From Krasilnikovia cinnamomea (GTDB lineage: Bacteria; Actinomycetota; Actinomycetes; Mycobacteriales; Micromonosporaceae), in NCBI RefSeq assembly GCF_004217545.1, contig NZ_SHKY01000001.1, forward strand, positions 5,084,001-5,148,000: DNA of 64,000 nucleotides. The letters are read 5' to 3'. Positions 41,592 to 50,282 of the stretch are shown piece after piece (within the stretch, counting starts at the first letter, position 1; each line of letters opens with the position of its first letter). The translations under genes were made by a program, and so were the position numbers. Below the pieces are notes generated by a model. That model did not search any database and was not told the origin of the DNA. It saw nothing but the letters and a program-made list of their open reading frames with translations.

Positions 41592-42665
41592 ATGAACCAC
41601 CTCTGGCTGCGTCGCCGGGGCGGGCGAGCGACGCTGCTCGCCGTGCTCGCGGCGGTTGTCCTCGTGCCCACGGTGGCCTCGGCGGCGGTGGTGACCGTGC
41701 GCGCCGCCGCGCCCGGGCGCACGGCCGCGGCGCAGCCGCTCTCGACCTCGGAGGGCCAGCTCATCGCGATCGTCGGCGACATCTCCTGCGCGCCCACGAA
41801 CCCGGTGTACCGCGGCGGCGAGGGCAGCCCCGCCGGTTGCCGGCAGGACTCCGTCGCCGCGCAGCTCGCCGGGCGGCGCCTGCACGCGTTCCTGCCGCTG
41901 GGCGACCTGCAGTACGAGGACGGCCGGCTGGACGAGTTCATCAACGTGTACGACCAGTTCTTCGGCCCGTACAAGGCGATCAGCCGGCCCGTCCCGGGCA
42001 ACCACGAGTACAAGACGCCGAGCGGGCAGGGCTACTACGAGTACTTCGGTGCCGCCGCGCACAAGGACACCCCGTACGGCGTGCCGGGCAGCTACAGCTA
42101 CGACGTCGGCAGCTGGCACCTGATCGCCATCAACTCGAACCTGTGCGCCCCGATCACCCCGTGCACCGACACCAGCCCGATGATCCGGTGGCTGAAGGAC
42201 GACCTCGCCGCCCACCCCAACCGGTGCACCCTGGCCTACTGGCACCATCCGCTGTACTCGCTGGGTCACCACGGCGCGTACGCGCCGATGACCCCGGTCT
42301 GGAACACCCTGCTCGACAACGGCGTGGACGTCGTCATGACCGCGCACGACCACAACTACCAGCGCTTCACGCCGCTCGGGCGGGCCACCGCGATCGACAA
42401 CTCGACCATGGTGGCGCCCACGGCGGTGCCGGAGTCGCAGGGCATGCGCAGCTGGATCGTCGGCACGGGCGGGGCCAACAACTACGGCCTGGACGACCAC
42501 CCGGACGTCGAGCAGGTCACCGAATCCAAGTACGCCGACACGTCGGCCGCGCTGTTCGGCGTGCTCTTCATGCGCCTGCGCGACGGGGGCTACGCCTGGG
42601 ACTTCCAGCAGGCGCAGCCCGCCACCGTGCCCTTCTCCGATTCGGGTGTGGGCACGTGCCGCTGA
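41592..42665 (+). CDS. Secreted calcineurin-like metallophosphoesterase
   Basis: 357 residues from ATG 41592. A signal peptide (LRRRGGRATLLAVLAAVVLV, ending VASA) directs export; the Arg residues could suit either Sec or, weakly, Tat. Metal-site motifs in order: VGDIS, LGDLQY, PGNHEY, YWHHPLYS and TAHDHNYQR, the full calcineurin-like set. It may be a purple-acid-phosphatase-like enzyme. The gene overlaps the following FN3/RCC1 gene by 10 bases, so both are probably made together outside the cell. The substrate is not identifiable. Confidence 0.92.
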   Translation: MNHLWLRRRGGRATLLAVLAAVVLVPTVASAAVVTVRAAAPGRTAAAQPLSTSEGQLIAIVGDISCAPTNPVYRGGEGSPAGCRQDSVAAQLAGRRLHAFLPLGDLQYEDGRLDEFINVYDQFFGPYKAISRPVPGNHEYKTPSGQGYYEYFGAAAHKDTPYGVPGSYSYDVGSWHLIAINSNLCAPITPCTDTSPMIRWLKDDLAAHPNRCTLAYWHHPLYSLGHHGAYAPMTPVWNTLLDNGVDVVMTAHDHNYQRFTPLGRATAIDNSTMVAPTAVPESQGMRSWIVGTGGANNYGLDDHPDVEQVTESKYADTSAALFGVLFMRLRDGGYAWDFQQAQPATVPFSDSGVGTCR

Positions 42666-45600
42666 TCCGAGTCCGACCGCGTCGTCTGCTGTTCGTCGCG
42701 CTGGCCTGCGTCGTCATGCTGCTCACCAGCGGCGTCGCCGCGGTCGCCGCGACCACCCCGCCCAAGCCCAAGTCGTTCACGGCGACCGCCGGGGTGGGCC
42801 GGGTCAGCCTGTCGTGGCACCTGCCCAGGGGCGCGGTGGCCGTGGACATCAAGCGCAACGGCGTGGTCGTGGTGAAGAAGCTGCGCGCCTCGAAGTGGTC
42901 CTCCACCAGCGTGCGCAACGGCATCAGCTACCGGTACGCGATCCGCAGCGTCAACTCGCGTGGCAAGAAGTCCGACTGGACGACGGTGAAGACGGTGACC
43001 CCACTGGCGGCGCCGCCCGCCCCGACCGGCGTGGTGCTGCGCAACCAGGACAGCCAGGTCACGCTCAACTGGAACAAGCCGACGTCGGCGCTGGCCACCT
43101 CGGTGCGGGTGCTGCGCAACGGCGTCCGGGTCACCACGGTTCCCGCCACGGCGGGCACGGTCGTGGTCGCCAACCTGGTGAACAGCCGCTCGTACCTGCT
43201 CACCCTGCAGTCGCTGAACCGCAACGGCTCGCCCTCGAAGTCGGTGTACGTGACGGCCGTGCCGACCGTCGAGCAGCAGCGCAGCCCGTTCGGGCTCACC
43301 GCCACGGCCGGCAACGCCCGGGTCGACCTGGCCTGGCTGCCGACCGTCGGCGCGCAGCGCTACCTGCTCTACCGCAACGGCAAATATCTGCGTACGGTCT
43401 ACGCCCCGACCACGCGCAGCACCGACAGCGGCCTGGCCAACGGCGTCACCCTCCAGTACCAGGTGCAGGTGGTGGTGGCCGGGCAGTCCTCGGCCCTGTC
43501 GCCGATGCGGGCTGCGACGCCGCTGGCCCCGCCGGGTGCGCCGGAGTCGCTGGTGGCCCGCGCCCGCGACGGCGCCGCCGCGCTGACCTGGTCGGCGCCC
43601 GCCGGCTCGGTGGCCGCGTACGAGCTGCGCCGCAACGGGGTCGTGGTCGCCGAGCTGCCCGGCACGGCGACGGCGCACACCGACACCGGGCTCAGCAACG
43701 GAACGACGTACCAGTACACGCTCCTGGCCCGTAACGCCAACAGCGCGGCCGGACCGCTGAGTTCGGCCGCGGCCGTCGTGCCGGCCCCGGCCCCGCCCGC
43801 CCCGGCGGCCCTCGCCGCGGGCGCCGGCGACAGCCAGGTCACCCTCTCCTGGTCGGCCGCGAACGGCATCACCCGCTGGCAGCTGCTGCGCGACGGGCTG
43901 CCGCTGGGTGGCGTCCAGACCGACACCCTGTTCGTCGACACCTCGGCGGTCAACGGCGTCACGTACGCGTACGCCCTGGTCGCGATCGGCGCCGACGACC
44001 AGCGGTCCGCGCCTTCCCCGACCGTGTCGGTGACCCCGCAGGCGATCCCGCCCGCCATCCCGACCGGGGTGGCCACGGACGCCGGCGACAGCGAGGTCAC
44101 CGTGAGCTGGGACATGCCGGTGCCCGCCCCCGCCCGGTACCGGGTGTACCGCGACGGCGCGCTGGTCGCCGAGACCGCGACGTCGCCGGTGCGCGACGGC
44201 GCGCTGGACAACGGCACCGCATACCACTACACCGTCACCGCCCTGGACGGGCGCGGCGTGGAGTCGGGTGAGTCGCAGGCGGTGACCGGCACCCCGGTCT
44301 CGCCCGGCCCGGACGCCCCCACCCTGCAGGTGGTCAGCGGGCACGAGGAGGCGCTGCTCAGCTTCACCGAGGCGGCCGGCCACCCGGCCACCAGCTGGCG
44401 GGTGCTGCGCGACGGCGTCGAGGTGCGCTCGGGTACGGGTGACGAGATGACCGTCCGGGAACTCACCGACGGGCGGGCGTACCGCTTCCAGGTGCAGGCC
44501 ATCTACTCCGACGGCTCGGGGTCCGCGCTGTCGGCGGTGTCCGTGGCGGCGCCCAGCGCGCCGTGGCGCGGGGTCGCGGTCGGTGCGGCGTTCGCCTGCG
44601 GTGTCCACGTGGACGGCGGCGTGCGCTGCTGGGGCGCGAACGACAGCCGCCAGCTCGGCGACGGCTCGACCGTGGCGGCCGCCACCGGTCCGGTCGTGGT
44701 GACCGGCCTGGGCGGCGTCACCCGGGTGGCCACCGGCGACCGCCACGCGTGCGCCGTGGCCGGTGGCGCAGCGGTGTGGTGCTGGGGCGCGACGCCGGGC
44801 GCGCCGGCAACGTTGCCCGCCGCGGTGCCGGGCCTGTCCGGGGTCACCGCGCTCGCGGCCGGCGGCGCCACGACGTGCGCGGTGGCCGCGGGTTCGGTGT
44901 GGTGTTTCGGCGACGGCTCCTCCGGCCAGCTCGGCGGGCCCACCTCCAGCGCCACCCCGGTCAAGGTGACGCTGCCCGCCGCAGCGACCGACGTCGCCGT
45001 GGGCCGCCAGCACGCCTGTGCGGTGCTGGCGGACGCGACGCTGGCCTGCTGGGGCGCGGACGCCCACGGCCAGCGTTCCGGCAGCCCGTCGTCGGCGCGC
45101 ACCGTGGTCCGGGTCGCGGGCCTGACCGGGGTCTCCGCGGTCAGCGCCGGGGCCGACCACACCTGCGTGCTGTCCGGTGCGGCGGTGTCGTGTTTCGGGG
45201 CGGGCGACGCCGGGCAGCTCGGCCGCCCGGCGACCACGTCCGGGGCCCCGGCGGCGGTCACCGTCCCCAACGCGGTCGCGGTCAGCGCGGGCAACCGCTA
45301 CACCTGCGTGACGCTGCTGTCCGGGCAGGCCCGGTGCTTCGGCGCGGGCGGTTCGGGCCAGCTGGGCGACGGCACCGGCCGGGACCGTTCGGATCCGGCG
45401 TCGGTGCTCAACCTGGACACCGCCACCTCGGTCGTCGCCGGGGCCGGCGACACGAGCTGCGCCCTGACCCGCGACGGCTCACTGTGGTGCTTCGGCGCGA
45501 ACGGCTCGGGGCAGATCGGTACGGGCGCCACCCAGTTGCGGTCGCAGCCGAGCGAGTCGATCGTGGGACTCGACGGCGCCACCCGCATCGCCATGGGCGC

Positions 45601-46660
45601 GGACGCGAACTGCATGGTCCGCGACTCGGGCGTGTGGTGCTGGGGGCCGAACCGGTTCGGTGCCGCGGGTGCCGCGGCCGGGATGCCGGTGCCCGCACCG
45701 GCGCGGGTCGCGCTGCCCGACGGCGCGGTGGCCCGGTCCGTGGCCGTCGGTGGTGCGACGGCGTGCGCCACCACCACCGTCAACGAGCTGTTCTGCTGGG
45801 GCGCCAACGACGCGGGCCAGGCCGGGCAGGCGCCCGCGCCCACGGCCGGCGTCGCCAAGGTCGCTCTCACGTCCGTCTCCGACGTGGTGGTGGGCCACGA
45901 GGTGACCTGCGGTCGTAAGGGCGGGGGCACCCTGTGGTGCTTCGGCCGTTCCGGGCTGCTCGGCGCCGGTCTGACCGGCACCGCGCCGCACCCCGTCCCG
46001 GTCCAGGTGCTCACCGCCCCGGGCGTCGGGCTGACCGGCATCGCCCTGATCGCGGCGGGCGACCGGCACGTGTGCGCGGTGAACCAGTACTCGGTCGCCG
46101 TGCCGCAGTCCGGCGCGGTGTGGTGCTTCGGCGATCCGGCCGACTCCCGGCTGGGCGCGCCCGGCTCGGGTGCCCTGGCCACCGGAGTTCCCGGGCTGAC
46201 CGCGGTCAGCAGCATCGGCGCGGGGCGGGCGCACACCTGCGCGGTGTCGCTGGCCCCGGCCAGAGCGCTGTGGTGTTTCGGCGCCAACGCCTCGGGCCAG
46301 CTCGGGCTCGGCGACACCACGGGCCGGTCCGCTCCGGCCGCCGTGCCGAACATGACCCCCTCGAAGGTGGTCGGCGGCGGCGACGTCACCTGTGTGAAGA
46401 GCCCGAACGCGCAGGGCTGGTGCTTCGGCGCGGGCGCCGGCGGGCAGACCGGCAACGGGCTGCTGCGGGCCGTGGAGCCGGTACCGCAGGTGGTGTACAA
46501 CAGCGCCGGCATCCTGCCGGCCGCCGCGTTCGCCACCAACGGCGCCACCTCGTGCGCCCAGCTGGTGACCGGCTCGGTGAGCTGCTGGGGCGCGCGCCAG
46601 GCGACGTCGTACGGCGAGGGTGTGGCCTTCGGCTACCCCGCGGTCCCGGTGATCGACTGA
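42656..46660 (+). CDS. Secreted protein with 7 FN3 domains and 14 RCC1-like repeats
   Basis: 1334 residues from GTG 42656. A signal peptide (RRLLFVALACVVMLLTSGVA, then AVAA) is followed by seven fibronectin type III-like domains (about residues 35-637; each opens with a Pro-rich strand and has a VTLSW-like core). From residue 638 come 14 RCC1-type repeats of about 48 residues. Most have a Cys in an HACAV-like strand and another in a WCWG or WCFG strand, followed by GQLG. Fourteen repeats suit two seven-bladed propellers. The regular Cys pairs suggest one disulfide per blade, consistent with an extracellular site. There is no cell-wall anchor or C-terminal membrane helix. Adhesion or polysaccharide binding is inference. 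Confidence 0.9.
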   Translation: MPLIRVRPRRLLFVALACVVMLLTSGVAAVAATTPPKPKSFTATAGVGRVSLSWHLPRGAVAVDIKRNGVVVVKKLRASKWSSTSVRNGISYRYAIRSVNSRGKKSDWTTVKTVTPLAAPPAPTGVVLRNQDSQVTLNWNKPTSALATSVRVLRNGVRVTTVPATAGTVVVANLVNSRSYLLTLQSLNRNGSPSKSVYVTAVPTVEQQRSPFGLTATAGNARVDLAWLPTVGAQRYLLYRNGKYLRTVYAPTTRSTDSGLANGVTLQYQVQVVVAGQSSALSPMRAATPLAPPGAPESLVARARDGAAALTWSAPAGSVAAYELRRNGVVVAELPGTATAHTDTGLSNGTTYQYTLLARNANSAAGPLSSAAAVVPAPAPPAPAALAAGAGDSQVTLSWSAANGITRWQLLRDGLPLGGVQTDTLFVDTSAVNGVTYAYALVAIGADDQRSAPSPTVSVTPQAIPPAIPTGVATDAGDSEVTVSWDMPVPAPARYRVYRDGALVAETATSPVRDGALDNGTAYHYTVTALDGRGVESGESQAVTGTPVSPGPDAPTLQVVSGHEEALLSFTEAAGHPATSWRVLRDGVEVRSGTGDEMTVRELTDGRAYRFQVQAIYSDGSGSALSAVSVAAPSAPWRGVAVGAAFACGVHVDGGVRCWGANDSRQLGDGSTVAAATGPVVVTGLGGVTRVATGDRHACAVAGGAAVWCWGATPGAPATLPAAVPGLSGVTALAAGGATTCAVAAGSVWCFGDGSSGQLGGPTSSATPVKVTLPAAATDVAVGRQHACAVLADATLACWGADAHGQRSGSPSSARTVVRVAGLTGVSAVSAGADHTCVLSGAAVSCFGAGDAGQLGRPATTSGAPAAVTVPNAVAVSAGNRYTCVTLLSGQARCFGAGGSGQLGDGTGRDRSDPASVLNLDTATSVVAGAGDTSCALTRDGSLWCFGANGSGQIGTGATQLRSQPSESIVGLDGATRIAMGADANCMVRDSGVWCWGPNRFGAAGAAAGMPVPAPARVALPDGAVARSVAVGGATACATTTVNELFCWGANDAGQAGQAPAPTAGVAKVALTSVSDVVVGHEVTCGRKGGGTLWCFGRSGLLGAGLTGTAPHPVPVQVLTAPGVGLTGIALIAAGDRHVCAVNQYSVAVPQSGAVWCFGDPADSRLGAPGSGALATGVPGLTAVSSIGAGRAHTCAVSLAPARALWCFGANASGQLGLGDTTGRSAPAAVPNMTPSKVVGGGDVTCVKSPNAQGWCFGAGAGGQTGNGLLRAVEPVPQVVYNSAGILPAAAFATNGATSCAQLVTGSVSCWGARQATSYGEGVAFGYPAVPVID

Positions 46661-46679
46661 GCCTCCGCGTCCTGACGAC

Positions 46680-46709
46680 AACGGCCCGGCGATTTGGCGC
46701 CGGGCCGTT
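46680..46709. terminator. Hairpin between convergent RCC1 and DUF3043 genes
   Basis: AACGGCCCGGCG (46680-46691) pairs with CGCCGGGCCGTT (46698-46709) around ATTTGG: 12 perfect base pairs. It lies 19 bases beyond the RCC1 stop and 16 bases beyond the DUF3043 stop, so it can serve both genes. Confidence 0.85.
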
Positions 46710-46725
46710 TCGTGTCTCGGGGTCG

Positions 46726-47355
46726 TCAGATTGTGGCGCCGATCTCGATCTGCGGCTTCGGGACGCGCATCTTGCGGAACGTCAGCCCGCGCATGATGCC
46801 GTACAGGTACAGCGACCCCATCTTCTGGGTGGTCTTCGGGAACCGCTCGCCGATCAGCCGCTTGATCCGCCGGGCGATCAGGACGCTGTCCACGATCACA
46901 CCGAGCGCCAGCAGTAGCCAGAGCAGGTTCGCGCCCAGCTGCACCACGGTCGGCATCCGCCCCGACGAACCGACCAGGACGATCAGCGCCCCAGCGAAGA
47001 ACCAGGTGCCGACCGTACGGCGGGAGTCGACGATGTTGCGGACCAGGGCCCGTTCCGGGCCGCGGTCGCGGGCCAGCAGGTACCGCTCGTCGCCCTGGCG
47101 CATGCCCTCGGCGGCGTCGGCCCGGTCCTGGCGCTGGCGCTGGCGCATCTGCTTGTACGCCTCGCGCCGGTTGGCCGGGGGAGTGGCCTCGGACACCCGG
47201 CGGCCGGTGGCGGCGCGTTTCGGGGTGGCCTGGCCCAGCTCTTTCTTGCTGGGGGTGTAGTTCTTCGGCCGGGGCTGCTCGGCAGCCTCCGGCGTCACGG
47301 ATTCGATGGCGTCGGTGACGACGTCGGCGGACTTGCGGCGAAACAGCGAGGGCAC
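46726..47355 (-). CDS. DUF3043 membrane protein
   Basis: About 209 residues. The first half is charged (KNYTPSKKELGQATPKRAA, REAYKQMRQRQRQDRADAAEG). Two membrane helices follow (WFFAGALIVLVGSS and LLWLLLALGVIVDSVLIARR), then a basic tail LIGERFPKTTQKMGSLYLYG. This is the DUF3043 pattern of actinomycetes. GTG 47355 (VPSLFRRKS) is the likely start; a TTG two codons earlier is possible. Function unknown. I recall its mycobacterial homologue near the cobS and glycerate kinase genes too. Confidence 0.85.
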   Translation of the reverse strand: MPSLFRRKSADVVTDAIESVTPEAAEQPRPKNYTPSKKELGQATPKRAATGRRVSEATPPANRREAYKQMRQRQRQDRADAAEGMRQGDERYLLARDRGPERALVRNIVDSRRTVGTWFFAGALIVLVGSSGRMPTVVQLGANLLWLLLALGVIVDSVLIARRIKRLIGERFPKTTQKMGSLYLYGIMRGLTFRKMRVPKPQIEIGATI

Positions 47356-47411
47356 CCGCAAAGCCTAGCTGCCCGGGTTACCCTCGCCGCGCACCGCCGT
47401 CGCTCCGCCGG

Positions 47412-48767
47412 TCAGAGCCGCTCGCTGCGGGCGCCGAGCGCCGCCAGCTTGCCCTCGAAGTCCTCGTAGCCGCGGTTGATCAGGTCCACGCCGTACACCC
47501 GGGAGGTGCCCTCGGCGGCCAGCGCCGCGATCAGGTGGCTGAAACCGGCCCGCAGGTCCGGGATGACCAGGTCGGCGGCGTGCAGCTTGGCCGGTCCGGC
47601 GATGACCGCGGAGTGCTTGAAGTTGCGCCGGCCGAACCGGCAGGGGGTGCCGCCGAGGCAGTCCCGGTACACCTGGATCGTGGCGCCCATCTTGCCCAGC
47701 GCCTCGGTGTAGCCCAGCCGCTGCTCGTACACGGTCTCGTGCACGATCGACAGGCCGCGGGCCTGGGTCAGCGCGACCACCAGGGGCTGCTGCCAGTCGG
47801 TCATGAGGCCCGGGTGGACGTCGGTCTCCAGCGCCACGGCCTGCAGCTCGCCGCCGGGGTGCCAGAAGCGGATGCCGCCCTCGGTGCCGGGCACGCCGGG
47901 ACGCGTGGCGCGGGCGTCGGTGACCTCGAACTGCCCGCCCACGGAGCGGAACACGTTCAGGAACGTCATCATGTCGGCCTGCTGCGCGCCCAGGACCTCG
48001 ATCTCGCCGCGGGTGGCCAGCGCCGCCGCGGCCCAGCTCGCGGCCTCGATCCGGTCCGGGATCGGCTTGTGCTGGTAGCCGTGCAGGCGGGGCACGCCCT
48101 TGATCTCGATGACCCGGTCGGTGTGCACCGTGATGATCGCGCCCATCTTCTGCAGGACGCAGATCAGGTCGATGATCTCCGGCTCGACCGCGGCGTTGCG
48201 CAGCTCCGTGACCCCCTCGGCCCGGACGGCCGTGAGCAGCACCTGCTCGGTGGCGCCGACGCTCGGGTACGGCAGCTCCAGCTTCGTGCCGTGCAGCCCG
48301 TTGGGCGCGGTCAGGTGCATGCCCTCGGGCGTCTTGTCGACGATCGCCCCGAACTGCCGCAGTGCCTGGATGTGGAAGTCGATCGGGCGCGGGCCGATGT
48401 GGCAGCCGCCGAGGTCCGGGATGAACGCCCGGCCGAGGCGGTGCAGCAGCGGGCCGCAGAACAGGATCGGGATCCGGCTGGACCCGGCGTGCACGTTGAT
48501 CTCGTCGGCGGTGGCGCTCTCCACGTTGGTGGGGTCCATGACGAGCTCGCCGTCGTCCGCGCCGTCGCTGACCTTGACGCCGTGCAGCTCGAGCAGCCCG
48601 CTGACGACCTCGACGTCGCGGATGCGCGGCACGTCGTACAGGCGGCTGGGGGTTTCGCCCAGCAGGGCGGCCACCATGGCCTTGGAGACCAGGTTCTTGG
48701 CGCCACGGACGCGGATCTGTCCGTGCAGCGGCGAGCCGCCGTGTACGACCAGGACGTCGTTGGTCAA
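47412..48767 (-). CDS. murA: UDP-N-acetylglucosamine 1-carboxyvinyltransferase
   Basis: The first committed enzyme of peptidoglycan synthesis: adds enolpyruvate from PEP to UDP-GlcNAc in the cytoplasm. 451 residues with Lys24-Asn25 in RVRGAKNLVSKAM, the catalytic Cys122 in LGGCHIGPRPIDFHI (fosfomycin target; Cys, not Asp, so sensitivity is expected) and TDWQQPLVVALTQA. Start is TTG 48767, supported by a GGAGG site six bases ahead. A probable promoter lies about 90 bases upstream. Confidence 0.96.
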   Translation of the reverse strand: MTNDVLVVHGGSPLHGQIRVRGAKNLVSKAMVAALLGETPSRLYDVPRIRDVEVVSGLLELHGVKVSDGADDGELVMDPTNVESATADEINVHAGSSRIPILFCGPLLHRLGRAFIPDLGGCHIGPRPIDFHIQALRQFGAIVDKTPEGMHLTAPNGLHGTKLELPYPSVGATEQVLLTAVRAEGVTELRNAAVEPEIIDLICVLQKMGAIITVHTDRVIEIKGVPRLHGYQHKPIPDRIEAASWAAAALATRGEIEVLGAQQADMMTFLNVFRSVGGQFEVTDARATRPGVPGTEGGIRFWHPGGELQAVALETDVHPGLMTDWQQPLVVALTQARGLSIVHETVYEQRLGYTEALGKMGATIQVYRDCLGGTPCRFGRRNFKHSAVIAGPAKLHAADLVIPDLRAGFSHLIAALAAEGTSRVYGVDLINRGYEDFEGKLAALGARSERL

Positions 48768-48856
48768 CGCAACCTCCAGCGTGGGGCGTCAGCGCCCGTA
48801 GGAACGGGGGTGGGGCGCCGGGGTCGGGGGGAGACCCGTGGAAGCGCCGCCCGGGC

Positions 48857-48885
48857 ACTATAGCGCTGAGTGATGATTGCAGAAA
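48857..48885 (-). promoter_or_regulatory. Possible sigma-70-type promoter of murA
   Basis: On the minus strand TATAGT (48857-48862) lies 17 bases downstream of TTTCTG (48880-48885), in an unusually AT-rich stretch (about 48860-48950). The -10 hexamer is close to consensus; the -35 is weak. It would give a leader of about 80 bases before murA. Confidence 0.4.
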
Positions 48886-48988
48886 CCACCAGAATGCTCA
48901 GGATGGCACGAATTGCTGATCTCAAGCATGACTCAAGATTTCATGAGGCGCACTCGGGTGACGCAACGTAACGCTGCGTGACGTTCAG

Positions 48989-50167
48989 CTACGGCAGGGC
49001 GAGCATTTGATCCAGGGCCGCCCGGGCGTGGTGTGCCGTGTCCGGATCGACCGTGATCTGGTTCGGCACCCGGCCGGCGACCAGCTCCTCGAGCGCCCAC
49101 ACCAGGTGGGGCAGGTCGATGCGGTTCATGGTGGAGCAGTAGCAGACCGTCCGGTCCAAAAACATGATCTGTTTGTCCGGGTGGGCCAGCGCCAGCCGCC
49201 GGACCAGGTTCAGCTCCGTGCCGACCGCCCACGCGGAACCGGCCGGGGCGGCCTCCAGCGCCTTGATGATGTACTCCGTCGAACCCACCTGGTCGGCGGC
49301 GCGGACCACGTCGTGGCGGCACTCCGGGTGCACGAGCACGTTGACGCCGGGGACCCGCTCGCGGACCTCCCGGACGCTGTCCAGGGTGAAGCGGCCGTGC
49401 ACGGAGCAGTGCCCCCGCCACAGGATCATCTTGGCGTCGCGCAGCTGCTCCGGGGTGAGACCGCCGTGCGGCTTGTGCGGGTCGTACAGCACGCAGTCGT
49501 CGAGGTCGAAGCCCATCTCCAGCACGGCGGTGTTGCGGCCCAGGTGCTGGTCGGGCAGGAAGAACACCTTCTCGCCCCGCTCGAACGCCCAGGTCAGCGC
49601 CCGCTTGGCGTTCGACGAGGTGCAGACCACCCCGGAGTTGCGGCCGACGAAGCCCTTGATGTCCGCCGAGGAGTTCATGTACGTCACCGGGACCACCGAG
49701 TCGGCGATCCCCAGGTCGGTGAACAGGTCCCAGGCGGTCTCCACCTGACCGAGCACCGCCATGTCGGCCATCGAGCACCCGGCCGCGAGATCCGGCAGCA
49801 CCACGCGCTGGTGGTCGCCGGTGAGGATGTCCGCGCTCTCGGCCATGAAGTGCACGCCGCAGAACACGATGAACTCCGCGTCCGGCCGGGCCGCCGCCTC
49901 GCGGGCCAGCTTGAACGAGTCGCCCGTCACGTCCGCGAACCGGATGACCTCGTCGCGCTGGTAGTGGTGGCCGAGCACGAAGACCCGGTCACCCAGCGCC
50001 GCCTTGGCCGCCTCGGCGCGGGCCACCAGGCCGGGGTCGCTGGGAGCCGGCAGGTCGCCGGGGCAGTCCACCCCGCGCTCGCTGGCCGGGTCGGAGCCGT
50101 GGCCGAGCAGCAGCAGGGCGGTCGCGGTGGGGGAGGGTTCGGTCCAGGTCGACGTCACGAACACCAT
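48989..50167 (-). CDS. nadA: Quinolinate synthase
   Basis: Condenses iminoaspartate with dihydroxyacetone phosphate to quinolinate for NAD synthesis, using a 4Fe-4S cluster. 392 residues. Motifs: VFVLGHHYQRDEVIRFAD, FCGVHFMAESADIL, the first cluster Cys in DLAAGCSMADM, the second region HPECRHDVV and CYCSTMNRIDLPHL near the C-terminus. Start is ATG 50167; the second codon GTG is an alternative. nadB and nadC are not adjacent here. The gene diverges from glycerate kinase. Confidence 0.95.
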   Translation of the reverse strand: MVFVTSTWTEPSPTATALLLLGHGSDPASERGVDCPGDLPAPSDPGLVARAEAAKAALGDRVFVLGHHYQRDEVIRFADVTGDSFKLAREAAARPDAEFIVFCGVHFMAESADILTGDHQRVVLPDLAAGCSMADMAVLGQVETAWDLFTDLGIADSVVPVTYMNSSADIKGFVGRNSGVVCTSSNAKRALTWAFERGEKVFFLPDQHLGRNTAVLEMGFDLDDCVLYDPHKPHGGLTPEQLRDAKMILWRGHCSVHGRFTLDSVREVRERVPGVNVLVHPECRHDVVRAADQVGSTEYIIKALEAAPAGSAWAVGTELNLVRRLALAHPDKQIMFLDRTVCYCSTMNRIDLPHLVWALEELVAGRVPNQITVDPDTAHHARAALDQMLALP

Positions 50168-50282
50168 GTTTCCACAGCGTCACACGCGAGAAATCGTGTC
50201 CTATCCCACGCCGGCCGCCCGCCCGGTGAGAGCGGCGGGGCGCCCTGGCGGAGCGGTCCGCCTGGACCGGTAGGTTCCGGGG

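Noticed and set aside
42590..45160. 856-codon minus-strand frame over the FN3/RCC1 gene
   Set aside because: Antisense shadow; the plus-strand frame has a signal peptide and clear domains.
47412..48767. Natural fosfomycin resistance of MurA
   Set aside because: The active-site residue is Cys122, the sensitive form, not Asp.
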